DNA of 64,000 nt from assembly GCA_025359445.1 (NCBI GenBank), contig JANYGB010000034.1, positions 87,758 to 151,757 on the forward strand, given 5' to 3'. The notes beneath the pieces are model-generated. The model did not search any database, was not told the DNA's origin, and saw nothing but the letters and a program-made list of their open reading frames with translations. Positions 14,886 to 25,072 of the stretch are shown here, piece by piece (position 1 is the stretch's first letter; each line of letters begins with the position of its first letter). This DNA is from Sphingomonadaceae bacterium (GTDB lineage: Bacteria > Pseudomonadota > Alphaproteobacteria > Sphingomonadales > Sphingomonadaceae). A program made the translations under genes and the position numbers.

Positions 14886-16761
14886 GGTTGGCGATTCCGC
14901 CGGCGATCTTTTTGAACGCCTCGGCCAGCTCCTGCCCGTTCTTGGCCTGGAAGGCGTGCCCATCGCCCGCGCAATCGGTCATGATCGGGTTGAGATCAGT
15001 GCCGAAGGCGATGAACCAGACAGTGATGTTTTTCTTTTTCACTTCCTGACAGACGAAACTGAAGCGGTCCTCAACCGTCTGGGTCAGGCTGCTGGCCGAA
15101 CCCGGCGACCAGCGGCGGCGGTCGATCGGTTCGATCCCGTAGGAGGAGTAGCTGAGGTCAAGCGACGAGGTCTGGCCATCGGTCATCATGATCAGGTTGC
15201 GGTTGGTCGGCTGGCTGGCGGAAACATCGGCGTTTTCGCTGGCGAAGATGCCGGTCGATGAAAGCAACCGTCCGCCCCAGATCATTCCGATGTCGTGATA
15301 AGTGCTGCCCCCGACCTTGAGCCCGGCGAGATAAGTCGAAATTTGGCCGGAGGTCATTTCCTTGAGCTTTTGCGCAGCGCCGGGACAGGCGGAAGTATCT
15401 CCCACCGCAGGCGAGAAATACTCGTCAGTGGTGGTAACGGGCGCCGTGGTGAAGCTGCCGGTGTTGTTCCACTTTAACGACCGGGCGTAGATTTTCTCCG
15501 GGTACATCGGCCGCCATTGGGTGGCGCTGTCACCCGGATTGGGCGTGCGGTCGATATCGAGGTCCATCGCGCGGTCGAGATCGACTGCCGAATAATCGTC
15601 AATCGGGTACGTCGCGCGCTCTTCGATGCAGCCGTTGGAGGTGTTGCGCCAGGTTGAGACGTCAAACGCCAGTGCCTTGTACTGCCATTTCGAGGTCGCC
15701 GCGATGGCCGGTTGAGTCACCCAGTCATAGGCGATCACGTAGTTTGTGTAGACCGACTTGTAGACCTTGCATTTCTTGCCGTTGAGTTCGACCGAATAGC
15801 TCGTGCCGTTGTAAGTGTACCAATAGGTCGCGCGGGTAATCGTCCCGGCGGGCGGACCGGCATAAGGGCTGGACGTCGTGCCCTTGAGCACCGAGGTCGA
15901 GCTGAGCGAGCCCGATGGAGCGGCCGAGCAGCTGTAATTTCCCGCCGAACCGGTTGCTTTGTATTGTGAATCGAGTATTTTATCGAGGCTGCCCGAAACC
16001 GGACTGCCAACCGCCCAGAACGATTTGCTGCCCGATCCGCTTCCGCTGCCGATCAGCTCGCGCGACTGATAAGTCCAGTTCTTCACGACCCAATCGTCTT
16101 TGAGCAGCCCGCCAACATTGACGTTGGTCGAATAGGGCACAAAGCCATAGCGGGTCCGGGTTCCAGCTGGCTTGTTGCTCTCCAGAAGCGCATAAAATTG
16201 CAAGATCGTCGAGCGCAGCAGGGTCATCTTCGACGCCGAGTCGCCGGTGTTGGTTTCGTTCATCGATCCGGTCACGTCGAGCACCATCATCACGTCGGTA
16301 TTGGCCATTCCGACCTGCGCCGCGCACTTGACGCTCAGTGCGACTTCTTGCTGGCCGAACAACCGCATCAGCGTGGTCGGGACTTTGACCCGGGCCTCGC
16401 CGGTCAGCGAATAATTGCTTTCCAGCGTCAAGTTGAATTCGCGGTCCGCAGTGCCGTACTGGCCATCATGGAAGTTGAGATTGAAGAATTTTGCGCCGAT
16501 ATTGGCAACGTCAGCAGGGACTTGGCCGCTGACTGCAACTTCGGTCCCGAGTTTCTTGCGGGCCGCCAGCACCCCGGCATCGCAGGCCTGCTGGAGCCGG
16601 CTTTCGGACAGGTACGAACGCCCCATGTCGATCGCTCCGCCGGTCATTGCCAGCAACGGCACCAGCGCCGCCGCGATCATCGCCAGAGCATTGCCGCGCG
16701 TATCGCGCCGCAATGCTCTGGCAAATCCCCGCAGGGCGCAAAGGAGGCGCGGGCGAGTCAT
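14869..16761 (-). CDS. TadE/TadG-like pilus protein with von Willebrand factor A domain
   Basis: This 630-aa protein has a basic N-terminus and one TadE-type membrane segment ([20 protein letters not shown]), then [20 protein letters not shown], typical of Flp pilus minor pseudopilins. The VWA domain begins [14 protein letters not shown] (MIDAS DxTGS near residue 160) and continues in [18 protein letters not shown] and [11 protein letters not shown] long Ser/Thr/Tyr-rich insertion separates the VWA strands. TadG proteins help anchor or assemble tight-adherence pili, but no other tad gene is in the window. The last codons overlap the convergent M14 gene. Confidence 0.85.
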   Translation of the reverse strand: MTRPRLLCALRGFARALRRDTRGNALAMIAAALVPLLAMTGGAIDMGRSYLSESRLQQACDAGVLAARKKLGTEVAVSGQVPADVANIGAKFFNLNFHDGQYGTADREFNLTLESNYSLTGEARVKVPTTLMRLFGQQEVALSVKCAAQVGMANTDVMMVLDVTGSMNETNTGDSASKMTLLRSTILQFYALLESNKPAGTRTRYGFVPYSTNVNVGGLLKDDWVVKNWTYQSRELIGSGSGSGSKSFWAVGSPVSGSLDKILDSQYKATGSAGNYSCSAAPSGSLSSTSVLKGTTSSPYAGPPAGTITRATYWYTYNGTSYSVELNGKKCKVYKSVYTNYVIAYDWVTQPAIAATSKWQYKALAFDVSTWRNTSNGCIEERATYPIDDYSAVDLDRAMDLDIDRTPNPGDSATQWRPMYPEKIYARSLKWNNTGSFTTAPVTTTDEYFSPAVGDTSACPGAAQKLKEMTSGQISTYLAGLKVGGSTYHDIGMIWGGRLLSSTGIFASENADVSASQPTNRNLIMMTDGQTSSLDLSYSSYGIEPIDRRRWSPGSASSLTQTVEDRFSFVCQEVKKKNITVWFIAFGTDLNPIMTDCAGDGHAFQAKNGQELAEAFKKIAGGIANLRLTK

Positions 16762-16939
16762 TCGGGGCAGTTGCAGCGATAGTTCATGATTGCTGCCACT
16801 AGCAGTGCAACTAATCCGGCTGGCTAACGAGCATGGTTAAACAGCCGCTAACAGGCGCGATCAGTTTGCCGGTTCGGTGCAAGGATTTGTGAACCATCCT
16901 TGACCGGACAAGATTAACCCGGCCAAGGTACGAGGTGGC

Positions 16940-17377
16940 ATGCGCGGTAAAACCGATCCATCCGCTGGGGTGAGCCAGAACTATCAGCGCTTTGCGTGGG
17001 GCACGCTGGCGCTCGCGGCGCTGGTCGCGCTGGCCGGGACCGATCGCGGCTCAGATCCGGCCGCCGCTCCGGTCGCAGCAACCTTGGTTGCCGGCCCGGC
17101 GGTATCCTCAGCGAAAATGGCGCGACCGGCCTTTGCTGTGGCCAACTCGCCGCCGATCGAAGAACCCGAGCAAGCTGAATCCGAAGGTGCCGCACCGGGC
17201 GACGAACTGGCCGAAGCTGAGGCGCAGAAAGTGGCGGGCACCGAAGCATCGCCCGGCGCGACGCAGGATGCCGGCCCGGCGGATGGGGTCGCGGCCGGAC
17301 AACTCGTGTCGGCCTCGCGGACCCGCTCAGGCGGGATTGCACAAGGTGATGATCCTGGCCCGCGCTGGTCCAATTAG
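16940..17377 (+). CDS. Small Ala/Pro/Glu-rich membrane-anchored hypothetical protein
   Basis: This is a 145-aa frame starting at ATG 16940 after CGAGGTGGC. Residues 19-33 (AWGTLALAALVALAG) could be a membrane segment; the rest is low-complexity and acidic (EEPEQAESEGAAPGDELAEA). The overlapping minus-strand frame is also open but has no ribosome site, so the plus strand is preferred. I do not recognise a family; codon composition is like the neighbours. Confidence 0.5.
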   Translation: MRGKTDPSAGVSQNYQRFAWGTLALAALVALAGTDRGSDPAAAPVAATLVAGPAVSSAKMARPAFAVANSPPIEEPEQAESEGAAPGDELAEAEAQKVAGTEASPGATQDAGPADGVAAGQLVSASRTRSGGIAQGDDPGPRWSN

Positions 17378-17384
17378 CGTCCGG

Positions 17385-17813
17385 TCAGGCGAGGTTGGCG
17401 GGGCCGAAGGCATGCGGCAGCAAAGCTGACAGAAGTATCTCGAGGACCTCGACCTCGCCCACGCACCACACCGTGGGATCGGTTCCGCCAAGCTGCGCCA
17501 CTTCGCTCAGCATCTGGCGGCAGCGCCCGCACGGGCTGACCGGCGCTCCGCTGCCAAGCTGGCCCGCCTTGCCGCCGATCACCGCCACCGCTTCAAGCTG
17601 GCCGCGCAAACCGTCCGACAGCAGCTTGCCCACCGCGACTGTCTCGGCGCACAGGGTCAGGCCATAGCTGGCATTTTCGACATTGGCGCCGGTGACCACG
17701 CTGCCATCGGCAAAGCCCAGCGCCGCGCCGACATGGTATTGCGAATAGGGCGCGTAGGCGCCAGCGGCGGCTTCGCGGGCAGCTTGGATCAGGCTGTCTT
17801 TAGTCCAGCTCAT
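17385..17813 (-). CDS. cdd: Cytidine deaminase
   Basis: This 142-aa zinc enzyme hydrolyses cytidine and deoxycytidine to uridines in pyrimidine salvage. The family pattern is clear: AAAGAYAPYSQYHVGAALGF at the N-terminus, ANVENASYGLTLCAETVAVG with the catalytic Cys-Ala-Glu, and SPCGRCRQMLSEVA with the two zinc cysteines. ATG 17811-17813 is chosen because it gives the normal start (MSWTKDSLIQAAREA) and overlaps the TGA of the upstream GH25-like gene (ATGA), indicating coupling. Confidence 0.94.
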   Translation of the reverse strand: MSWTKDSLIQAAREAAAGAYAPYSQYHVGAALGFADGSVVTGANVENASYGLTLCAETVAVGKLLSDGLRGQLEAVAVIGGKAGQLGSGAPVSPCGRCRQMLSEVAQLGGTDPTVWCVGEVEVLEILLSALLPHAFGPANLA

Positions 17814-18508
17814 TTGCCCACCACTACCCAGCGCAGCGCGCCGTCGCTGGCTTCGCTGTCGAGCATCTGATTGGCAGTCCACAGCATCCACGGTCTTCCG
17901 GCATAATCGGGGCTGAGCCGCGTGCGCACCAGCCACAGGTTGCGATCGATTTTCGCCGCGAGGTGATAGCGCTTCTCGAAGCTGCTCGAAATCTTGAGGA
18001 TGGTCGGCTTGCCGGTGTGCGTTTCGATCTGGTTGAGGAAAGTCATCAGTTCGCTGGTCACCGCGGCATCACTGATCCTGATCGGGCAATCCTCAGCCAG
18101 CAGATCGAGATCGACCGCGGGCGGCAGCATCGTCCGGTCGCGCGGGACCACGGTGACAAAATTGGCGGCCTGCTTTTCGGCTGGCTGGCACGGATCGTAT
18201 TTGTGCACTGCGCCGACTTGCAGCCGGGCTGATCGTGCGTCTTCCAGGTTCTTCACGAACGCGGGATCGCGGGCAAAGGCGCTGGCCGAGGCATCGAGAT
18301 AAGCAAAGCTGGCACCAATCGCCTTGGCTGCCCTCCAGTCGACCGCGCCGTCATCGCTGCCCACCTCGATCCCCTGGACCGGGAAATCGGCGCGGCCCGG
18401 GCGCCAGTGATGGAGGCTCCACCAGGCCCAGCCCGCTGCCAACAGCGCGAGCAACACCAGCGCGCCCAGCAGGCGCAGCCGCGATGCGCGGGATTTTCGT
18501 CGTGCCAT
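17810..18508 (-). CDS. GH25-like (lysozyme-fold) membrane-anchored protein with altered active site
   Basis: This 232-aa protein has an N-terminal membrane anchor (residues 11-30, LRLLGALVLLALLAAGWAWW) and a glycoside hydrolase 25 type domain. The usual GIDVSxxxG start is GIEVGSDDGAVDW (Glu48 for the first Asp). The usual catalytic D-x-E strand is PAVDLDLLAEDCP (Asp135 in place of the glutamate). Other family features remain (KAIGASFAYLDAS, GKPTILKISS, DRNLWLVRTR). The family hydrolyses peptidoglycan, but both acidic positions are changed, so activity may be lost or altered. It is co-translated with cdd. Confidence 0.75.
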   Translation of the reverse strand: MARRKSRASRLRLLGALVLLALLAAGWAWWSLHHWRPGRADFPVQGIEVGSDDGAVDWRAAKAIGASFAYLDASASAFARDPAFVKNLEDARSARLQVGAVHKYDPCQPAEKQAANFVTVVPRDRTMLPPAVDLDLLAEDCPIRISDAAVTSELMTFLNQIETHTGKPTILKISSSFEKRYHLAAKIDRNLWLVRTRLSPDYAGRPWMLWTANQMLDSEASDGALRWVVVGK

Positions 18509-18526
18509 AGTGTGATTCGTGACCCC

Positions 18527-19009
18527 TCATCCGCGGATATGCAGCACGCAGATCAAAGTGAACAGCCGCCGCGCAGTGGCAAAGTCGGTTTCCACCTTTC
18601 CCGCCAGCCGCTCAACCAGCATTTCCGCCGCTTCGTTGTGAACCCCGCGGCGGGCCATGTCGATCGTCTCGATCTCGCTCGCGGTGGCTTTGCGGATCGC
18701 TTGGTAATAGCTGTCGCAGATCGCGAAATAGTCGCGGATCGGGCGGCGGAACCGGCCCAGGCCGAGCACCAGCAGTTCGAGCACCTGGCCGTCCTCGTCG
18801 CTCACTTCGAGCGCCAGCCGGCCTTCTTCGACCGCCAGCTTGATCCGGTACGGCCCTTGGTGCCCTGCTTCCCACGCGCGCAGCGGTTTGAAGGTATTTT
18901 CCTCGATCAGGTCGAAGATCGCGATGCGGCGCTCCTGCTCGATATCGGCATTGCGCCACAGGATCGTTGCTTCATCAAGCTCGATATGAATGATCCGGGG
19001 GTCCGCCAT
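18527..19009 (-). CDS. UPF0262 family protein
   Basis: This 160-aa soluble protein of the alphaproteobacterial UPF0262 family has signatures RIIHIELDEATILWRNADIE, QERRIAIFDLIEENTFKPL, GPYRIKLAVEEGRLALEVSD and RRPIRDYFAICDSYYQAIR. Function is unknown. ATG 19007-19009 is chosen because the protein then starts MADPRIIHIELDE. The gene lies upstream of the GH25-like gene on the same strand, 18 bp away. Confidence 0.9.
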   Translation of the reverse strand: MADPRIIHIELDEATILWRNADIEQERRIAIFDLIEENTFKPLRAWEAGHQGPYRIKLAVEEGRLALEVSDEDGQVLELLVLGLGRFRRPIRDYFAICDSYYQAIRKATASEIETIDMARRGVHNEAAEMLVERLAGKVETDFATARRLFTLICVLHIRG

Positions 19010-19348
19010 GCTGGCGCGGCTTCTCGCAAATGCAACATGGCGCGGCAAGGAGAAGGTTTGAAGATAGGTTTGAAGAGGTTTTCGCGCAGAGATCGCAGAG
19101 ACCGCAGAGAAGGGGGACGCAGAGAGTTTGTGATTGCCGCGTAGCCGCTTTCAGATCCATCGTCGCGATTGCCACGGCGTTGGCGGAGTTCAGGAGCCTG
19201 CGGCTCAGCGTAGGAATTCTGCGCCTCTCTTCTCTGCGGACTCTGCGATCTCTGCGCGAAACAAATCTTCCTTCATCCCCGCTATCCACAGGACAATTTC
19301 GCCAGCACCCGCTTGCGCCGCTAAGCACCCGCGCGCATTGAGCCTGAC
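19010..19348. other. Gap between UPF0262 and dnaB, mostly repeat family A
   Basis: About half of this 339-bp gap is the palindromic repeat at 19079-19262. The remaining parts hold the divergent leaders of UPF0262 and dnaB. I see no further gene. Confidence 0.6.
19079..19262. repeat. Interspersed palindromic repeat family A, copy 2
   Basis: Inverted ends TTTTCGCGCAGAGATCGCAG and CTGCGATCTCTGCGCGAAAC, and the shared inner segment CGCAGAGAGTTTGTGATTGC, match the copies at 11779-11948 and 41275-41419. It lies between divergent genes UPF0262 and dnaB. Confidence 0.8.
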
Positions 19349-20857
19349 ATGGCCGAGACCGATCTGATCACCCGTCCCGATGAAATCGCTGCGCGTGCGC
19401 TGCCCTCCAATGTCGAGGCTGAGGCCGCGTTTTTGGGGGCCGCGCTGATTGATAACCGGGTGATCGAAGAGCTCAACACACCCTTGCGGCCCGAACATTA
19501 TTTCGAGCCGGTCCACGCCCGGATTTACGAGCGCATCCTGCAATTGCTTGACCGCAAGGCAGTGGTGACGCCCGTAACCCTCCGGCCCTATTTCGAAGCC
19601 GACGAAGCGCTCAAGGACCTGGGCGGCGCGGCTTATCTGGCGCGGCTGACGTCCGATGGCCAAGGCCTGCTTGCGCCGCGCGAACTGGCCGAGCAGATTT
19701 ATGACCTCGCCCTGCTGCGCGAACTGGTTTCGGTTGGGCGCAACCTGGTCAACTCCGCGCTCGATACCAGTGAAAGCGTCGAGCCGATGGAGCAGATCGC
19801 GGCGGCTGAAGCGGCGCTATACCAAGTGGCCGAAGGTGCAGCGACCGGCAGCGAGGCGCAGCCGTTCGCGGTTTCCACCCGCACCGCACTGGGCATGATC
19901 GAGCAGGCGCTGCTTTCTGGCGGGCACATCTCGGGCAAGACCACCGGGCTGACTTCGATCAACGAAAAGATCGGCGGACTGCACGATTCGGATTTGATCA
20001 TCCTCGCGGGCCGTCCGGGCATGGGCAAGACTGCACTTGCGACCAATATCGCCTTCAACGCCGCCGACCGCCTGCGCCGCGATCTGGCTGACGGGATTGC
20101 GCCTGACAAGTCGGTCGGCGCGGCCACCGCGTTCTTCAGTCTGGAAATGAGCGCGGACCAGCTTGCCACGCGTATCCTGGCCGAGCAATCGGGGATCAGC
20201 AGCGAAGCCCTGCGCATGGGTAAAATCAGCCGCGAGGATTTCCAGCAGCTGTCGTTCGCCAGCCAGCGCCTCGCCGAGCTGCCGCTGTACATCGACGATA
20301 CCCCGGCGCTGTCGATCGCCGCACTCCGCACCCGCGCGCGGCGGCTCAAGCGGCGCCACGATATCGGGCTGGTGGTGGTCGATTACCTCCAGCTGTTGCA
20401 AGGATCGGGCCGCAGCACCGATAACCGGGTCAACGAAATCTCCGAGATCAGCCGCGGGCTCAAGACGCTGGCCAAAGAGCTCGGCGTGCCGGTGATTGCG
20501 CTGTCGCAGCTCAGCCGCGCGGTCGAACAGCGCGAGGACAAGCGCCCGCAGCTGTCAGATTTGCGCGAATCGGGCTCGATCGAGCAGGACGCCGATATGG
20601 TCTGGTTCGTGTTCCGCGAAGACTATTACATCGCCAACAAAGAGCCCAAACAGCCGACCGACAGTGATGACGGCAAGACTCATGAGCTGCATTCGGCTTG
20701 GGCGTCCGAGATGGAGCGGGTCCACGGCCTCGCCGAATTGATAGTCGCCAAGCAGCGCCACGGCTCGACCGGCAAGGTCCGGCTGCGGTTTGAAGCACGC
20801 ATCACCAAGTTCAGCGATCTTGCCGAAGACAATATGGCTGGGCACAGCTACGATTAG
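19349..20857 (+). CDS. dnaB: Replicative DNA helicase DnaB
   Basis: This 502-aa hexameric helicase unwinds DNA at the replication fork. The N-terminal domain (LPSNVEAEAAFLGAALIDNR) binds primase; the linker leads to the RecA-like core with Walker A GRPGMGKTALATN, FFSLEMSADQLATR, the Walker B strand GLVVVDYLQLL and the DnaB signature LSQLSRAVEQREDKRPQLSD plus LRESGSIEQDAD. No intein is present; length is normal. ATG 19349 gives the usual start (MAETDLITRPDE). Confidence 0.97.
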   Translation: MAETDLITRPDEIAARALPSNVEAEAAFLGAALIDNRVIEELNTPLRPEHYFEPVHARIYERILQLLDRKAVVTPVTLRPYFEADEALKDLGGAAYLARLTSDGQGLLAPRELAEQIYDLALLRELVSVGRNLVNSALDTSESVEPMEQIAAAEAALYQVAEGAATGSEAQPFAVSTRTALGMIEQALLSGGHISGKTTGLTSINEKIGGLHDSDLIILAGRPGMGKTALATNIAFNAADRLRRDLADGIAPDKSVGAATAFFSLEMSADQLATRILAEQSGISSEALRMGKISREDFQQLSFASQRLAELPLYIDDTPALSIAALRTRARRLKRRHDIGLVVVDYLQLLQGSGRSTDNRVNEISEISRGLKTLAKELGVPVIALSQLSRAVEQREDKRPQLSDLRESGSIEQDADMVWFVFREDYYIANKEPKQPTDSDDGKTHELHSAWASEMERVHGLAELIVAKQRHGSTGKVRLRFEARITKFSDLAEDNMAGHSYD

Positions 20858-20970
20858 CTCGCCTAAATTATCGTTATATGTCAACGGTTTATGCGAATAT
20901 TTCTTGACTTATCAAAGCGATGCCGGGTAAGCGCCGTACTTTCCCGGATATCTCATGAATTGGAGTGCCC

Positions 20971-21315
20971 ATGGCGCGCGTTACCGTTGAAGATTGCGTC
21001 GACAAGATTCCCAACCGGTTCGACCTGGTGCTGCTCGCCGCTCAGCGTGCGCGCGAGATTTCGGGCGGGGCCGAACTGACCATCGACCGTGACCGTGATA
21101 AGAACCCGGTGGTCGCCTTGCGCGAAATCGCCGACGTTACCGTGCGGCCCGACCTGCTCAAGGAATCGGTGATCAACTCGCTCCAGCGCGTGCTGCCGGA
21201 AGACGATGACGAGGTCGATGATGTCGGCTCGCTCAGCCAGTCGGCCGAAGCGCTGCGGATTACCGCTGCTGCGCCGGTTCGCAACACCTCGATCGGCGGC
21301 GATTACGAGGGGTAA
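20971..21315 (+). CDS. rpoZ: RNA polymerase omega subunit
   Basis: This 114-aa omega subunit supports assembly of RNA polymerase by binding the beta' C-terminus. The conserved core is [48 protein letters not shown]. The C-terminal extension is acidic ([10 protein letters not shown]). ATG 20971 is preferred over GTG 20965; GGAG lies 5 nt before it. A strong terminator follows. Confidence 0.95.
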   Translation: MARVTVEDCVDKIPNRFDLVLLAAQRAREISGGAELTIDRDRDKNPVVALREIADVTVRPDLLKESVINSLQRVLPEDDDEVDDVGSLSQSAEALRITAAAPVRNTSIGGDYEG

Positions 21316-21342
21316 GCCCTTCGCTCTTATCCAGCTTAAACG

Positions 21343-21374
21343 GGCCCGCTTCCGCGTCGGAGGCGGGCCTTTTT
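21343..21374 (+). terminator. Rho-independent terminator after rpoZ
   Basis: GGCCCGCTTCCG pairs with CGGAGGCGGGCC around CGT and is followed by TTTTT. Confidence 0.9.
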
Positions 21375-21378
21375 GCAA

Positions 21379-21759
21379 TCAGCGGCGGCAGGGATATTTC
21401 TTGATGAAGAATTCCGCCATCGCTTGCTTCATCGAAACCCGCGGGCGGATGTTGGCCGAGTAGCTCCTCAAAAATCCAAGCAGTTCGTTTGTATCGAGCC
21501 CGGTCCCCGGGGGCGGGCAGCTCGAGGGACGTCCAGCAGCACGTTCCTTGATCAGCCGTGCCTTATAGGCCTCGGCAGCAGCTTTCCCTTCAGCTTTCAG
21601 GAGATCGACGTCGCCCGAAAACATTGCCATCGGGCCTTTGGCCTGGAGAGCGTCCGCCTTGGCGAGAAACAGGCCGACGTTCATATCGCCGGGCGCTGCC
21701 AGTGCCGGCGCGACCAACGCCAAACTTGTGACCAGCATCAGAAAGACGCGCTTGAACAT
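21379..21759 (-). CDS. Secreted hypothetical protein
   Basis: This 126-aa protein has a signal peptide (MFKRVFLMLVTSLALVAPAL, cleavage after ALAA). The mature part is helical (NVGLFLAKADALQAKGPMAM, LLKAEGKAAAEAYKARLIKE), has one central cysteine (RPSSCPPPG) and ends in KKYPCRR. The pattern resembles small sphingomonad exported proteins of unknown role. ATG 21757-21759. It converges with rpoZ and is divergent from the DUF3667 gene. Confidence 0.75.
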   Translation of the reverse strand: MFKRVFLMLVTSLALVAPALAAPGDMNVGLFLAKADALQAKGPMAMFSGDVDLLKAEGKAAAEAYKARLIKERAAGRPSSCPPPGTGLDTNELLGFLRSYSANIRPRVSMKQAMAEFFIKKYPCRR

Positions 21760-21848
21760 TCGTTTCCCCTGTTTCGACTGTGGACCATGGCTTGACCGTT
21801 GCCAGCTTGCCAGACCATGAATGGCGCGGCGGCAGGGAGTGTAGGGCA

Positions 21849-22937
21849 GTGAGCGATCCAGGACAATTGATCGGCGATATTGCGGCAGGGGCCTTGGCCG
21901 CGCGCGCGGCAGAACCCGCGCATGGCGAAGTTGGCGCCATTATTGGCGATGGCCACAGCCACGAAGCAGCCTGCCTCAACTGCGGCACAAGGTTGGTCGG
22001 CAGCCACTGCCACAGTTGCGGCCAGGCGGCGCATGTCCACAGGACCATTGCGGCGTTCTTCCATGATCTGGTCCACGGGGTGTTCCACTTCGAAGGGAAG
22101 ATCTGGCGCACCTTGCCAATGCTCGCATGGCACCCTGGCCGCCTGACCCGCGAATATATTGATGGCCGCCGCGCCAGTTATGTCAGCCCGATCGCGCTGT
22201 TCCTGTTCGTGGTGTTCCTGACTTTCGCGCTGTTCAATCTGGCCGGCGACCCGATCCATTTCGATAAGAACAACAATGCCGTGATTGGACCCAACGGCGC
22301 GACGGCGGAAGGCGAAGCGGTCAAACAGGTCGCTGCGATCAAGGCTGAGCTGGCAGCCGCTGAGAAAGTGGACCAGCCCACTGCAGCTATCGAGGGCAAG
22401 CTGGTCGGGGCCGAGGCGGCACTTGAAGGCATTCGCAACGGGAACACCAATAACATCGGCAAAGGTCCGCCAATCAAAGTTTCATCTGGCGCTGGATCGG
22501 GACCCGACTGGGCAAAAGGCATCAACGAGGGCTGGGACCGCGCCACGCAGAACCCGGACCTGGCGCTCTACAAGGTTCAGTCGAGCGCTTACAAATACAG
22601 CTGGTTGCTGATCCCGCTGAGCGTGCCGTTCGTGTGGCTGTTGTTCCCGTTCAACCGCCGCTTCCGCCTTTACGATCACACCGTGTTCGTCACCTATTCA
22701 CTGTGTTTCATGCTGATCGTGCTGGCTGCGATTACCGCGATCAATGTCTGGACTTCGCTGGGCGGATTGATCGCGGTGCTGATGCTCTACGTTCCGTTTC
22801 ACATGCACCGGCAACTGCGTAAGACCTATGGGCTCAGCCGCCGAGGGGCGTTGTGGCGCACCATGGCACTGGGCTTTTTCGCCATTATCGCCCTGACGCT
22901 GTTCGCGCTGGCGGTGCTGGGGCTGTCAATTGGCTGA
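21849..22937 (+). CDS. DUF3667 membrane protein with zinc ribbon
   Basis: This 362-aa protein starts with GTG 21849 (MSDPGQLIGDIA). A cytoplasmic zinc ribbon (CLNCGTRLVGSHCHSCGQAA) leads into the DUF3667 signature HDLVHGVFHFEGKIWRTLPM and LAWHPGRLTREYIDGRRASY. Membrane helices follow: one near IALFLFVVFLTFALFNLA, then after a 130-residue loop three more at SWLLIPLSVPFVWLLF, VTYSLCFMLIVLAAITAI and LIAVLMLYVPF, plus a last one at the C-terminus. The loop is enriched in Ala/Glu/Lys and Gly/Asn. Function of the family is unknown. It converges with ftsH. Confidence 0.85.
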   Translation: MSDPGQLIGDIAAGALAARAAEPAHGEVGAIIGDGHSHEAACLNCGTRLVGSHCHSCGQAAHVHRTIAAFFHDLVHGVFHFEGKIWRTLPMLAWHPGRLTREYIDGRRASYVSPIALFLFVVFLTFALFNLAGDPIHFDKNNNAVIGPNGATAEGEAVKQVAAIKAELAAAEKVDQPTAAIEGKLVGAEAALEGIRNGNTNNIGKGPPIKVSSGAGSGPDWAKGINEGWDRATQNPDLALYKVQSSAYKYSWLLIPLSVPFVWLLFPFNRRFRLYDHTVFVTYSLCFMLIVLAAITAINVWTSLGGLIAVLMLYVPFHMHRQLRKTYGLSRRGALWRTMALGFFAIIALTLFALAVLGLSIG

Positions 22938-22962
22938 GCCCGACCCGTGAATGCACGTCCCT

Positions 22963-22992
22963 CGTCATTGCTTCGTTTCACTCGCAATGACG
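22963..22992. repeat. Short palindrome between convergent genes
   Basis: CGTCATTGC (22963-22971) and GCAATGACG (22984-22992) form a 9-bp inverted repeat between the ends of the DUF3667 gene and ftsH. It could act as a bidirectional terminator, but no T-tract follows. Confidence 0.5.
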
Positions 22993-23010
22993 AAGTGAGC
23001 GGGAAGGAGG

Positions 23011-24951
23011 TCAGGCCTTATCCCGTGCCGCCACGCCGACAAAGCGCTTGCCCGCACGAGGGATCGCCGAACCGCGCACAGGGGTCAGCCCTGAACCCGG
23101 CGCAGGTGCATCGGGCCGGTTGATCTTGCCGGTGTCCACCAATGACCTGATCTCGTCGCCGGTCAGCGTCTCGTATTCAAGCAGCGCATTGGCAACCGTG
23201 TGCAGCTGATCAGTATGGCCGTTGATAACCTCACGCGCGCGGTTGAGCCCGCCTTCGACCAGCCGCTTGATTTCGGTATCGATCAATTGGGCGGTCTCGT
23301 TCGACATGCTGTGCCGCACGCTCTGCGAATAACCGAGATAGCCACCGCCTTGCTCTTCCTCGTATTCGAGCGGGCCGAGCGCTTCCGACATGCCCCAGCG
23401 CAGGACCATCGCGCGGGCCAGTTTTGTCGCTTGCTGGATATCACCCGAAGCGCCTGACGAGACCTTCTGGTGGCCGAAGATCACCTCTTCGGCGACCCGG
23501 CCGCCCATCACTGTCGCCAGATCGGCGAACATCTTGTCGCGGTGGTAAGAATAATTGTCACGCTCGGGCATGCTCACGACCATGCCCAGCGCGCCGCCGC
23601 GCGGAATGATCGTCGCCTTGTGGATCGGGTCCGAAGCCGGTTCGTGCATGCGTACGAGCGCATGACCAGCTTCGTGGTAAGCGGTCATCTTCTTCTCATC
23701 ATCGGTCATCACCAGCGATTTCCACTCGGTGCCCATGATAATCCGGTCCTTGGCGGTTTCGAACTCCGCCATTGCCACCAGCCGCTTAGCGCGCCGCGCC
23801 GCCATCAGCGCGGCTTCGTTGACCAGGTTGGCCAGATCCGCGCCGGACATGCCCGGCGTGCCGCGCGCCAGCGTGCGCGCGTCGACGTCGGGTGCCAGCG
23901 GCACCTTCTTCATGTGGACCTGAAGGATCTGCTCGCGCCCCTCGATATCGGGCAGGGGTACGGTGATCCGGCGGTCGAACCGGCCCGGGCGGAGCAGCGC
24001 AGGATCGAGCACATCGGGGCGGTTGGTCGCAGCGATGATGATGATGCCTTCGTTGGCCTCGAACCCGTCCATCTCGACCAAGAGCTGGTTAAGCGTCTGC
24101 TCGCGTTCGTCGTTCGAATTGCCCAGACCCGAGCCGCGATGGCGGCCGACTGCGTCGATTTCATCGATGAACACGATGCACGGCGCGTTGCGCTTGGCTT
24201 GCTCGAACATGTCGCGGACCCGGCTCGCGCCGACGCCGACGAACATCTCGACAAAGTCCGAGCCCGAAATGGTGAAGAACGGCACCCCCGCCTCGCCCGC
24301 GATTGCGCGCGCCAACAGGGTCTTGCCGGTCCCGGGCGAGCCGACCAGCAGCGCGCCCTTGGGGATTTGGCCGCCGAGCTTGGCGAAGCGGCTAGGGTCT
24401 TTGAGGAACTCGACGATTTCCTCCAGTTCCTCGCGCGCTTCATCGATCCCGGCAACGTCGGCAAAGGTTACCCGGCCCTGCTTTTCGGTGAGCATCTTGG
24501 CCTTGCTCTTGCCAAAGCCCATCGCGCCGCCAGCGCCGCCGCTCTTCTGCATCTGGCGCAGCACGAAGACCGCAAGACCCAGAAACAGCAGCACCGGCAA
24601 GACCTGGATCAGCAGCACCACGAACAGGCTGCTCTCTTCGGGCGGCTTGCCGTCATAGCGCGTGCCGCTGTCCTGCAGCAGGGCTTGAAGCGTGGTATCG
24701 TTGGGGATCGGCACGGTGGTGAACGGCTTGTCGTCCTTGTACTTGCCAAGGATCTTGGTTTCGCCGACCTGGACCGAAGCGACTTGCCCGGCCTGGACCT
24801 TGGCGCGGAAATCCGAATAGGAAATCTGGGTCGCCGCCGTATCGCTGCGCGGATTGAAGACTGAGACCAGCAGCGCCAGCACCAGCGCAATTCCGCCCCA
24901 GATCATCAGGTTCTTCATCCAGGGACTACCGCTCGGCTGTTCCTCGTTCAT
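23011..24951 (-). CDS. ftsH: ATP-dependent zinc metalloprotease FtsH
   Basis: This 646-aa membrane-anchored AAA+ protease degrades misfolded membrane proteins and regulators such as LpxC or sigma-32. Two membrane segments (near residues 15-32 and 100-125) flank a periplasmic domain. The AAA module has Walker [12 protein letters not shown] (Ser for the usual second-position Pro), Walker [14 protein letters not shown] and the second region of homology [20 protein letters not shown]. The zinc site is [10 protein letters not shown] with a later Asp in [19 protein letters not shown] 24949-24951 ([15 protein letters not shown]). The upstream gene is divergent. Confidence 0.97.
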   Translation of the reverse strand: MNEEQPSGSPWMKNLMIWGGIALVLALLVSVFNPRSDTAATQISYSDFRAKVQAGQVASVQVGETKILGKYKDDKPFTTVPIPNDTTLQALLQDSGTRYDGKPPEESSLFVVLLIQVLPVLLFLGLAVFVLRQMQKSGGAGGAMGFGKSKAKMLTEKQGRVTFADVAGIDEAREELEEIVEFLKDPSRFAKLGGQIPKGALLVGSPGTGKTLLARAIAGEAGVPFFTISGSDFVEMFVGVGASRVRDMFEQAKRNAPCIVFIDEIDAVGRHRGSGLGNSNDEREQTLNQLLVEMDGFEANEGIIIIAATNRPDVLDPALLRPGRFDRRITVPLPDIEGREQILQVHMKKVPLAPDVDARTLARGTPGMSGADLANLVNEAALMAARRAKRLVAMAEFETAKDRIIMGTEWKSLVMTDDEKKMTAYHEAGHALVRMHEPASDPIHKATIIPRGGALGMVVSMPERDNYSYHRDKMFADLATVMGGRVAEEVIFGHQKVSSGASGDIQQATKLARAMVLRWGMSEALGPLEYEEEQGGGYLGYSQSVRHSMSNETAQLIDTEIKRLVEGGLNRAREVINGHTDQLHTVANALLEYETLTGDEIRSLVDTGKINRPDAPAPGSGLTPVRGSAIPRAGKRFVGVAARDKA

Positions 24952-25072
24952 GCGCACCAGATCCTTTCGCGCCCTATGTAAGGCGGCGGTGATGAACTGC
25001 AAGCTAACGGCGTGTTCGCGGCGGCTTGTCAGGCCGGTTCGCGCCATGCACAAGGCGGGCAAGGGGCCCCGT

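Noticed and set aside
16984..17373. Minus-strand Ser/Ala/Pro-rich frame opposite the 16940 gene
   Set aside because: Both strands are open, but only the plus frame has a ribosome site and a membrane segment.
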